Positions 37,506 to 47,203 of a stretch of DNA of 64,000 nt are shown here, one piece after another. The position numbers were made by a program, and so were the translations under genes. The notes beneath the pieces are model-generated. The model searched no databases. It was given only the letters and a program-made list of their open reading frames with translations, and was not told the DNA's origin. The DNA is from Arabidopsis thaliana (lineage: Eukaryota > Streptophyta > Magnoliopsida > Brassicales > Brassicaceae). Each line of letters starts with the position of its first letter. Position 1 is the first letter of the stretch. Location: assembly GCF_000001735.4 (NCBI RefSeq), contig NC_003074.8, forward strand, positions 5,456,101 through 5,520,100, written 5' to 3'.

Positions 37506-38432
37506 TAATATCCTTTCTTAATCTCTTTTTCGAGTTTAATCAATTCTTTGTAATCTATAAAGTGTTTCCTCCTCACTTGAATGACAAAATAGAAAACCAA
37601 AACCGGCTAGCCCAAACCGGTTAGATGAAATTGGTTTTACTTATTGAATCAAAGACCAAACCGGCTTGTTCCTTCGAGAGCAAAACAAAGGCTTCGTCTT
37701 CTTACTTTAAACGCTAGGATCCGTATATTCCCAAAACCCTAATGAACTACCGGCGATTGGATGGCGCGTGGGGCTCTGGCCCTCGATAATCCGAGGACCA
37801 CTAGTGGGGAAGAGTCCTAGTGAGTGCTCTTGCAGCTACTGTTTAAAACTTATGAACTAGTGCGTGCTCTTGCTGCTACTGTTTGATAACTGAGTCACAA
37901 ACTTGAACCTGTGTTGTTTCGCTAATATCATTGTTTATTTGGAAGGAGACTCGCATGATAATTCTATGGTTTTGTAACTTGTAAGATAAGAAGTATTTGC
38001 TTTGATTTGGATTTCTTAAGTTTATTTTATCTTCCTTGATTTTCGGTGTTGTTTTGGTTCTTTAGTTTATGATCACTTTATTTTGGGCATTATATAAAGA
38101 GAGACACTATTGGAATGAATAAGAATCATCTTAGGAATTTAAGGAAAACGAGTTCTCGAATAACCAAAGCAGGAGATCCATTATTTGATGAGTTACTTGA
38201 AGAGAATGGTATCTTTAATCATATTGTCCCTTGTTTAGAGAGTTCATATAGAATTCCAAAGCTCTGCCTCGTCAAATATTCACTACTATTGCCACCAAGT
38301 TTTTTGAGATATTTGGATCTTTAATTTTAATTGGACCGGTTACCATTAAAGTATATAAAATTTATTGAATTGTTTGTCACGTTATCCGTGTAGCACCCGC
38401 AACACAACGTTGACGATTTTAATTTTTTTTTG
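37506..38432. other. Intergenic 0.9 kb with telo-box, GC-rich patch and 40-bp repeat
   Basis: The left part is the promoter of the membrane-protein gene. A telo-box AAACCCTAA (37734-37742, plus orientation) is followed by a GC-rich patch (about 37750-37815) unlike its surroundings. A short frame at 37742 (MNYRRLDGAWGSGPR then stop) and another at 37760 (19 codons) lie in it. A 69-codon open frame at 38115-38324 could be a relic exon. None matches a family I know. Confidence 0.4.
37817..37885 (+). repeat. Two-copy imperfect tandem repeat (period 40)
   Basis: A 29-bp block starting CTAGTG at 37817 recurs at 37857 with 26 of 29 bases equal (core GTGCTCTTGC, then GCTACTGTTT). The 11 bp between copies are not clearly repeated. 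Confidence 0.75.
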
Positions 38433-39515
38433 TCAAATAAATATGCGATTAACAATCTTAAGAGTCTCCACACATTCACAGAGAAACCGTAACCCGGCTA
38501 GAGGGTTACAGAACCGGACTTCTTCAGATCTCTCGTTTCCGGTTTTGTACAAGAACATCTTCTTCTTCGTACGCTCTTCAGGTTCCATCTCGAAATGATC
38601 GTTGTATCCAGTGAATGTTACGACGAGATCGTTCTTTCTAGTAAACGACACGAATTCGACTTGATAATCGTAGATACGATCTTGTACAGAGATGAAACTC
38701 GACATTGAAAGGCTTATAATCTTGCTCCATGATCCGGTTTTCTCCATAACCGAAATCCGAATCTCCTTCTTGCACATTTCATACTCTGTAATACAGAGTT
38801 TTTGACTTGTAACGCCTAACCATGAAGACGTCACGCCTTGGTTGTAAACCGGGAGAGGGAGTTTTCGGTATTCATGTGTTGAGAGATTAAAGCATAGGAT
38901 AAACCGGTCAGCACTAGACCGGTACGCAATCCAATAGAGGTATTGGTCCAAAAATGTACCTCTCCTGTCTCTGTAATGCCAATCAGGATAAGAAATACGT
39001 AGGCTCTCTCCCCATGAACCGGTTCTAAATTCGAAAACATGCGCCGTGGAAACATCAAGCCGGTCGATAAACGTTACGACTTTGTAATCGTCGTGAACCG
39101 GGTCATAACCGAAACCCAGAATGTTTGAATCTTGGTATATACCGGGATTTGGTACGATCTTGAATTGCTTCGAAAACGGATTCCAAACCATTAAAGTGTG
39201 ATTCTTTAAGGTAACACATAAAGTCCCATCACAATGAAGCACACATGTAGATTCATCGATCATTGACTGATCCAAGGGGAAATCGAGCTTGTTTGTAATA
39301 ACCGGATGCTTGCCTTCAACGTCAAGCATGTAAAAGTTCTTGTCGTAAAACGACACGAACTTTGCCGGAGACATGTCTCGGTACGTTTCTGTGAATCCAG
39401 GGTCGTTGATAAGATCTCTCCATGTCTTGCAGACGCATCTGAATCGAGCAAGATCCTTCATCGATAGCCTCACTAGAATCTCAATGGCTAATTCTTCCGG
39501 GAGAAATTTCGACAT
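38433..39515 (-). CDS. F-box protein (FBA_1-type)
   Basis: Substrate-receptor subunit of SCF ubiquitin ligases. This is a single uninterrupted frame of 360 residues. The N-terminal F-box (about 1-45) reads FLPEELAIEILVRLSMKDLARFR followed by VCKTWRDLI, the Skp1-binding helix set. The remainder is an F-box-associated domain with typical blocks such as MVWNPFSKQFKIVP and ILGFGYDPVHDDYKVV. The intronless structure is usual in this very large, fast-evolving Arabidopsis family. Its target is unknown. The unusual feature is the opposite-strand transcription relative to the LigT pair across the MITE-like element. Recalled as At3g16210. Confidence 0.95.
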   Translation of the reverse strand: MSKFLPEELAIEILVRLSMKDLARFRCVCKTWRDLINDPGFTETYRDMSPAKFVSFYDKNFYMLDVEGKHPVITNKLDFPLDQSMIDESTCVLHCDGTLCVTLKNHTLMVWNPFSKQFKIVPNPGIYQDSNILGFGYDPVHDDYKVVTFIDRLDVSTAHVFEFRTGSWGESLRISYPDWHYRDRRGTFLDQYLYWIAYRSSADRFILCFNLSTHEYRKLPLPVYNQGVTSSWLGVTSQKLCITEYEMCKKEIRISVMEKTGSWSKIISLSMSSFISVQDRIYDYQVEFVSFTRKNDLVVTFTGYNDHFEMEPEERTKKKMFLYKTGNERSEEVRFCNPLAGLRFLCECVETLKIVNRIFI

Positions 39516-39816
39516 TTGATTTTTTTTGTGGTTGAAGACGTATCGGTATGGCTCAAAAAAGGGTAGGAAACAAATAAAAGGTTTTGTCTTTTGATGAATT
39601 AAAAATGAAAAAAAGTTAGGTGGAGTTGCAAATTTGCATTAAAATTTTATAAAAAGAGAACATTTCTACACCTCATTCGCGTGTTCCGGCATCACTAACT
39701 TCATCATTCATGATTACTCTAAACAAATTGATTTATTTATTGCTAACATATTTTAATGCAATATTTGACACGTACTTGAAGACTAATCAACCATTTCATC
39801 TCTAAGGTTATTCTAA

Positions 39817-40511
39817 GGTTATAGGCAATGGCAAATTTATTCAATAACCTTTTTTATTATTTTTTAACATTGCACATAATCTTTTCTTTCTTCCACATCA
39901 TTATTCAACATCTACGTAATTTTTAATCACTTGTTTAATAAAATTCAACACTCTATCCTACAATTCTTATTTTATAATTTATATTTATTTATATATTTAT
40001 TTGTTTGTGATTGCATATTAATTATAATTTTTGATAGATTAAAATATCAACTAAAATTATTAAATTAAAGAGGATAATAAAAACAAACTCTAAAATTAAA
40101 TTTAAAATAAAAACAAGAGTTTCTTAGAGGATAATAAAAAAATTATGATAAAAATAATGTTTTTTTGTATTTGTCTTAATGAAATGGACCAAGTTTCTTT
40201 TTATAGAGTTTAAAAAGTTATGAATTTTCATATAAATATTTTTTTTTTTAAGTTTTGTTATATAATAATTGATTGTAAATAGATAAGGTGAGATAAAAAA
40301 AAAAAAACTTTTTACTTGTTCTTTAGGTGTGAGGAACATACTTTCTAATAAAATGATGACATGTGGTATTTGGGCCGAAAAAAATTTTATTCAACAAGTT
40401 GGATAGATTCAACACCCTAAAATCCACGTAATTTTTTTTCATTTTTCAACATCTCCATTACATTGATTAAACAGTTGAATAATTTATTCAACACCTCCAT
40501 TGCAAATAGTC
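39817..40511. mobile_element. Probable PIF/Harbinger-type MITE, 695 bp
   Basis: The left end GGTTATAGGCAATGG and the inverted right end GACTATTTGCAATGG agree at 11 of 15 bases, with the inner six identical. Both are directly flanked by TAA (39814-39816 and 40512-40514), the 3-bp target duplication typical of PIF/Harbinger elements. The interior is very AT-rich, has no coding capacity, and both sub-terminal parts contain repeated TTCAACA-like motifs. The left border sits in an 11-bp tandem duplication (39801-39822), so the exact edge is uncertain. Family is inferred from the ends only. Confidence 0.5.
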
Positions 40512-40633
40512 TAATATCGTGTTTCACCATCTATTTTGTAAAAATAAAAAGCAAGTCTTTAACGGTTATTACTTTCATATATTTTATATATCACCAATTT
40601 CATGATTTAGGTGCGATCCTTTCCGAAAATCAA

Positions 40634-40699
40634 AGTATTTCTCCTAATGCGATGAGAGCTTTGAATATCCAACCCATCTTCATAAGACACATCCTTGAC
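40634..40699 (+). pseudogene. Relic of a LigT-like exon (copy A)
   Basis: These 66 bp align without gaps to exon 4 of the downstream LigT-like gene (42263-42328), including the block TCTTCATAAGAC. The translation SISPNAMRALNIQPIFIR mirrors SIFSNVRQALKNRPVFIR. It is not next to any other exon, so it is a decayed copy. It is closer to copy B (43289-43354) than to either intact exon. Confidence 0.75.
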
Positions 40700-40925
40700 T
40701 TATACAAAGAGTGAGAGTTGTTTCAGACTTTCAGTTGAAGGAGATGCTTTAATTTGATTATATCACACTTTTCATTTCTGCAACATACATATCCACAAGC
40801 TATGTCTATGCAATATTTTGAGATAAAAAAAAGTGCAAACAAAATAAATAAAAAAGCTTGTTTCAAATAAACACTTTAGGAATGACGCTTACATTTTTAA
40901 GTGGCAACTTTGTGAATCGGCAAAA

Positions 40926-40980
40926 GATAAGGAGGCAAATTCTGCTAACAAATTTGAAAAATCAAATTTGCCCCCTTATC
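40926..40980. repeat. Imperfect inverted repeat (17-bp arms)
   Basis: The left arm starts GATAAGGAGGCAAATT at 40926 and the right arm, 40964-40980, is its reverse complement with two mismatches. The spacer is about 20 bp. It could be a remnant of a mobile element or a cruciform-forming site; no function is supported. Confidence 0.6.
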
Positions 40981-41612
40981 CACTACCAATTTACAAAATT
41001 GGCAAAGGATATGCAACATAACTTCTTGGGGTAATATCTCCAGAAAGTGGCAATAACATTTTTTAATCGTAGAGAGGAGAAGTGGGAGGCTAAAGAGACT
41101 AAACGAGACCATAGGGTTTTTATAAGATGGGGAAAATTTAGGGTTTTGATTTGTTCAAATTTTATTAGTTATAAAAATAAACTAAAAATCAAAAGGATCC
41201 CGTGTAAAAGGGGAAGCAAATATAAAAATATTTTTAATATTTGATTTCTATATTCCGATTTCAGTTTTCCAAGTTTCCTTACATGAATACCAATTAAAAC
41301 CGAGTTTCTATTTTCTTCGAGTGATTTGCCACAACTATAAAACTTTTTAAAAAAAAAATACTCAAAATACTATTAACGATTTGTTAAAACCAAACTTGTG
41401 CTTGCTAGCTTATGCGAGAGAGAGAGGCTTTGTGTGGTCGTCATTGACCACGTCTCTTGCAATTTATTTGTATGTTCGAAGAAAATGTCATTAAATGTAA
41501 AAAAATAGTCTCAAACGACGGCAAAAAGTCTCTCTCCATTGAGTATCCTCTACGGTTCTTGAATTGGTTTGGATACATATTTCGTGTATGAAAACTGAGG
41601 CGTATCAAGGCT

Positions 41613-42968
41613 ATGGAGAATTTAAATCATAAGTGGGATCGTTGTTCCTCTTCTCATCAAACTCCTCTTTCTTTCAAAGGCAATCAGAAGCAGGTTTGTT
41701 GATTAATTTTCGAGATTCTTTGTTATAGCGTAGAGAAAATGTCAATCTTTGACATTTTAATATGTTGCTATACTTTGGATCTTTTTTTACTTGCTGTGTA
41801 CACTTGAATTCTCAAATTCTTTGTAGATTGGACAAGGTCAGAGAGAAGTGTTCACACATTTTGTGTCACTTCCATTAGCCATATACCCTGACTTGACGAA
41901 AAATATCGAGGCTTTTCAGAATTCTGTATTGGGAAACAATGATAAGGATCCATTGAAGTTTCAGAGTACTTTAGCTGGTAAGATCACAAACCAAATAAAG
42001 AAATGTTTTAAGTGTAGAACATGTTTCTATGACATGTTTTTGGATATTGGACAGAAATGGGAATAGAAAAATCGATCTTTGTAACTCCCAAAACTTTCCA
42101 TTTGACTGTGGTTATGTTAAAGTTAGAGAACAATGAATCTGTGGTTAAAGCTCAGAATATCCTTCAGGTATAAGTGATTCCTATTCTAAGAGACATAGTG
42201 TACTTGTTCTTCTTCTTAGGATTGCTTTGATGATTGAGGTGTTGTCTTTTTCTGAAAAGCAGAGTATTTTTTCTAATGTGAGGCAAGCTTTGAAAAACAG
42301 ACCTGTCTTCATAAGACTCAGAGGATTGGTAATTGCTACAATTTCTAGTGGCTTGAAACATAATCTTTGAATCAATCCCAATGGTTTTTTGTCTTGTTAA
42401 GGAATGTATGAGTGGATCTTTAGACAAAACTCGCGTTCTCTATGCTCCTGTTGAAGAAGTTGGTCGTGAGGGCCGCCTGCTAAATGCTTGTCGTATCCTA
42501 ATTTCTCTAAGCGCTTATTTTTACTTGTGTGAAGACATGACTTCAAATTACTATGCAAGTGCTTCTGAACTCTTTAACTCTCTAGTTTAGATGTTATCAT
42601 TGATGCATTTGAGAATGTTGGATTTGCTGGTAAAGATGCAAAGTCACGCTTGAAGGTAATGCTTGTCACTTTTCTGTTGTTTACGTCTTTGACTAGGACA
42701 AAGAAAAAGATGGATATAACAATGTTTCAGCTTCTCCTTCATGCTTGTTCCTTATTTGCAGCTACACGCCACGTTGATGAATGCAAGCTACAGAAAAGAT
42801 AAAAGCAAAAAGATGGATACTTTTGATGCTCGAGAGATACACAAAGAGTTTGAGAACAAGGATTGGGGAACATATCTAATCAGAGAAGCTCACATCTCAC
42901 AACGTTATAAGTATGACCCCAATGGCTACTTCCATTGCTGCGCTTCACTACCTTTTCCACATAAGTGA
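41613..42968 (+). CDS. 2H-phosphoesterase (eukaryotic LigT/ASCC1-like), short copy lacking KH domain
   Basis: Member of the 2H phosphoesterase superfamily (AKAP7/ASCC1 branch), expected to act on RNA ends or cyclic phosphates. Exons 41613-41693, 41827-41977, 42055-42167, 42263-42328, 42402-42492, 42591-42655 and 42762-42968 give 257 residues. The two catalytic HxT motifs are both present: HLTV at 93-96 and HATL at 191-194. The C-terminus ends with the DWGTYLIREAHIS-type block shared with its neighbour. Its 26-residue first exon has no match in the neighbour, and the KH domain found there is absent. Coding exons are otherwise collinear with the second copy, showing tandem duplication. Recalled as At3g16220. 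Start codon choice is moderately certain. Confidence 0.85.
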
Positions 42969-44462
42969 CATTGACAACGATCAAATCTCCTCCACATGAT
43001 TTGCATTAGGAAAATTAATGTCAAAACTTAGGTAAGTATGGTATGTCACTGTGTAACTGTTTTTATATGTGTGTGTCACAGCGATTGGTAACTATGTGTT
43101 GTGTAACTTTTGTTTGTAAGTTAAGTTTTGGACAGTAATATTCTTCCTTCCGATGATTGGATTAGAAAATTCGTGAAAAGTGTTTGATTTTGTATTATTT
43201 CTGTTTATATCGCATGTTACTTCTTTTGGTAATTTTGTAGAATTGATGGTGTATTAGGGTTTACGAGTAGATGTTTTCTAGAAACAAAAGTATTTCTCCT
43301 AATGTGAGGCAAGCTTTGAATAACCAACCCATCTTCATAAGACGCATCCTTGAGTTATACATATTTAGTGGCTTGAATCATCTTTGACTTTGATTATCTA
43401 TCCAACTTTTAATTCCTAAAACATAGAGATTCATAATAAATCTGTAACTTTAATTCGTCTCTTTACCAATTGAATGCCAAATCTAGATAGATCAAAAAGC
43501 GAACCAGCTCTTTCTAGACGAATAAGCTCTTTAAACTCTGTCGTATGTGTTGTTTCATAGGACCTTTCATCTTTTTCTTCTTCTCATAATTAGTTACCAG
43601 TGGCAAAAAGGGAAAAGTCTAAAAGGAACTCTAGAGTGAATTTAGTATGCAATTAAATAAATCATTTACTAGATAAGGGTTTGATTACAAACCTTAGGAT
43701 AAATATTTGATTGTATCTCAAAGTATAAGAAATGTGTCAAGCAGATTCTGTGTTTTTTTTGTTTCGATTAAAACCGCTAAAACCTTGACAAGGTTGTCTC
43801 CACAAACAATATTCATATCAATCTCAAAGAATGCAACATGCAAAATGTTGTGCATATTGTTTGTGGAGGACCACCATCGTAAGAGGATTTATGTAACATA
43901 ACTTAAAAGAAAGTGGCTATATATAACTTTTTTTGAAACCTTTTTCTACAAACACCTTGGATGTTCTTTAAATAAGATGAAAAGGCTATTATTCTAATGA
44001 ACAACATGAAGCCAAAAGAAAATCCAAGGCGTTTGCAGAAAGAGGTTATAAAAGGCTCCGAAATATTTCATCCGAACCATAAACTTGTTAACACACCTAA
44101 AGAACAATGATGCAGTAATGGGAATGAATACACACGTCCATTTGACTGCTGTGATGGAAAGGATTTTATAAGGTGAGAAATTTTTAGGGTTTTGATTTTG
44201 AATAACTTAATTAGTTTTCTAAAAATTGAACTAAAAAATCAAAACAAAATCCGAAAGGAGGGGAAGTAAATATTTCTTTCGAAATTTGTGGAGATCTATA
44301 TTTCCCTTTTCAATACTTTGATCTCGCTTTTTTTTTTTTGAAAGTATACGGTCAAATATATAATTTTCTAAACGTAATGGGGTTTAGCAGCAAATAGTCG
44401 TAAATACTGGCGGAAGAAAATGATATTTTACGGCTGAATCATCACCGGAGAATGAGAGGAAG
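42969..44462. other. 1.5 kb spacer between the two LigT-like genes, with chimeric relic
   Basis: It contains the 3' region of the first copy, a composite relic (43143-43390) and the promoter of the second copy. The segment about 44156-44290 resembles 41097-41230 upstream of the first copy, so duplication included promoter DNA. No further gene is seen. Confidence 0.6.
43143..43390 (+). pseudogene. Chimeric relic: 5' end of second LigT-like gene joined to an exon-4 copy (copy B)
   Basis: The left part (43143-43280) matches intron 1 and exon 2 of the second LigT-like gene (about 44577-44700), including GGGTTTACGAGTAGATGTTT. At 43289 it jumps to a 66-bp copy of exon 4 of the LigT core. It then continues into sequence resembling intron 4 of the first gene (TAGTGGCTTGAA). 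Retained intron sequence shows a DNA-level rearrangement, not a retrocopy. The middle exons are missing. Confidence 0.75.
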
Positions 44463-47203
44463 ATGTTCGCTTACAGGACTCTGTTTAGGTTCGTTTTCTC
44501 TTCAAAAAAAAATTGATTCTTTCTTCTGAATTCTATGATCTTTTATCAATCTAACAAAACCCAAAATTTTATTTTCTTCCTTGCGATGGTTGGATTAGAA
44601 AAATCGTTTGATTTTGTCTTATTTCTTCTGTTTATGTCTCATGTTGTTTGTTTTGTAGGATTGACCGTGTATTTGGGTTTACGAGTAGATGTTTTCAATC
44701 GAAACCGGTAATTCAATAATTTGTTGTCTCCTTGGCATTTTGTTACTCTAGTTTTTGGCAAGTGTTAGTCTTTGTAAGTGATTTGAGATTTTTTTTCGTG
44801 GAATTTGGATTTGATGTTTTGTGGCTACACCACTTCACATTTCAGGAATCTTTTAGTATCCTGAGCTTTAGGGGAAGTGAGAAGAGTGCCATGGATGGAT
44901 ATAAGAAGCAGAAGATGGTAAATTTAGTGTGGAGACCCATCTCCACTCAAACCTCTTCAGTTATTGCTGGTTAGGATCTTTAATTTAGCAGTTTAATCGA
45001 ATATTCCATCCCGGTTTTGAAAGTTTCCACCTTTATGGCTTTCACATGATGAGACAGAAGCTGGAAATGAAGTCCAAGAAGTAGCTCAGTGTAGCAAATC
45101 AAGTGATGTTTCTAAGGAAGTTATTGAAGGAGAGACAGCTTCAGTTGTTTCAGCTGGAAAGCATTCAGTTTCTCTTGAGGTTCTTTGTTCCTTCTGTTAC
45201 TTGAAGTTTCTTTGTGCTCTTTTGTTTCAACTACTTAACAGACTTTATGTAATTGGTTTCAGGTTGGGGCTTCTTTGATTAAGTTCATTAGAGGGAAAGA
45301 GTAAGAGCTCTAGTTTGTTAATCTTATCCTTCGAGGTATACTTACGTGCTAACGGGTTTGCATTCTTTGCAAAAGAGGAACGACGCAGATGAAACTTGAA
45401 GAGGAAATGGGAGTGAAGATCATTCTTCCATCATCAAGGAACAAAGATCATATCAGTAAGAGTTTTTGGAACCAACTGTAATGTATAGTTTGATATCTGA
45501 GCCCTTAATCCTAGCTGGCTGACTAGCTACCATTTTTAAACTGATTTTGGTTCACCAAATCTTGTTTTGTTGTGTCCTTTTTTCTTTGCAGGCATTGAAG
45601 GCGGTTCAGTGGATTGTGTGACTAAAGCTTCAAAAAGAATAGCAACCATTATCGATGAGGTCCCTTGTCGTTTCCTTTTGAACTTTTATTATCATACTCG
45701 GCTTTTTATTTTCCTTCTTGTTCTACTTATTTCGTTCTGATTGTGCGCTTTGGAATTCATATTCTAGGTTGTAAGGAGTCCAAGTCTCGACTACTCACAC
45801 TTTGTATCACTTCCATTAGCCATACATCCTGAGTTAGTGGACAAGCTAGTGAATTTTCAGAATTCTATCCTCGGGATCCATAGCATAGCTAGTGATAAGC
45901 AAGACGACCAAGCTAATAGAGCAACCACAAGTGTGGCAGTTGATCTAAAAGCTAATAGTGAAACAAACCAGGTCAATGTGGGTATCAAGAGCATACCAAT
46001 TGTCAGTTACCCGCCTAAGGCCAAATCAAAGTCATCTACTTTATTGGGTAAGAAAATACTGAAGTCGTTTGATTTGATCTAAGAAAGAAGATAAAGTGTT
46101 CCCTCTGATATGCTCAGTAACTTTTTATACATTGACAGACTTAGGAATTGAAAAGTCCATATTTATTAAGCCAAGTACTTTTCACTTGACTGTGGTTATG
46201 CTGAAGTTATGGAACAAAGATCGTGTCAATGCAGCGTGTGATGTTCTGAAGGTAATTTCTTTCTGAAGAGATGTCATTCATTTATTAGGAATGCTTAATG
46301 AAACTGAGTTTTCTCTATTCTACAATCCAGAGTATATTTCCTAGTGTGATGGATGCTTTGGATAACAAACCAGTATTCATTAGACTTAAAGGATTGGTAA
46401 GATGATACATCCTTAGCTTTAGTTTTACAATTCATTTATGTACTTGGTCAGCTTATTTCTATTCACTCATCTGTCATGTTGCTTATTTGCTATATTCTTA
46501 AGGATTGTATGAGAGGACCATTAGACAAGACTCGTGTTCTCTATGCTCCTGTTGAAGAAATTGGTGATGAAGGCCGGCTTTTACGTGCTTGTCGTATCCT
46601 AGATTTTAGTACGAATGTTATTTATAGTAGTGGCATGGTTAGACCGTTAAATTAAGAGTTTAGTGTAAATGCTTTCGATTTTCTTAATACCAAGTTCAGA
46701 AGTTATTACTGATGCATTTGTGAAAGCTGGGCTTGTTCTCGAGAAAGATGCAAAGCAAAGCTTGAAGGTAAAAGCTTTCTGAGTATGACGAGATTGTTGC
46801 AGTCACTTAACGTTAGCCAAAGGCTCAGAACTAATGGAATTGGAAGTAGTGAATCGTGCTTCTGTTTCATACTTTTTCCTTTCTTTGCAGCTGCATGTGA
46901 CCGTGATGAATGCGAGGCACAGGAAAAGGAGGTGATTGATTCCCAACTCCAGACTTATGTTTAGATAAAGAAAACAATGTTACAAACCTCTGATTATCTG
47001 AAAACCCTTTTGGTCTCAGAAAGAACAATAAGAAGAAGATGGAGACGTTTGATGCAAGAGAGATACACAAACAGTTTGGAAACGAAGACTGGGGAGAATA
47101 TCTGATCCAAGAAGCTCATCTCTCACAGCGTTTTGTGTTCGACCAGAACGGTTATTACCGTTGCTGTGGTTCAATACCATTTCCAGGAGAACAGAGAGCC
47201 TGA
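44463..47203 (+). CDS. KH-domain 2H-phosphoesterase (ASCC1-like, eukaryotic LigT)
   Basis: Predicted RNA-processing protein combining a KH RNA-binding domain with a 2H phosphoesterase core, the architecture of animal ASCC1. Fourteen exons: 44463-44488, 44659-44707, 44846-44969, 45058-45179, 45263-45300, 45376-45455, 45592-45659, 45768-46047, 46139-46251, 46331-46396, 46503-46593, 46700-46767, 46891-46931 and 47020-47203; 449 residues. The N-terminus could be an organelle-targeting peptide (MFAYRTLFRIDRVFGF). The KH domain spans about 103-170 with the GKEG loop (118-121). HxT motifs are HLTV at 278-281 and HVTV at 377-380. It is the likely full-length parent of the upstream copy. Recalled as At3g16230. 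Confidence 0.9.

Larger units (their letters stand above)
39516..41612. other. 2.1 kb intergenic region with MITE-like element and gene relic
   Basis: Divergent space between the F-box gene and the first LigT-like gene. It holds a probable MITE (39817-40511), a relic of a LigT exon (40634-40699), a hairpin (40926-40980) and the promoter of the first LigT-like gene. Parts of this promoter resemble the DNA upstream of the second LigT-like gene. Confidence 0.6.
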
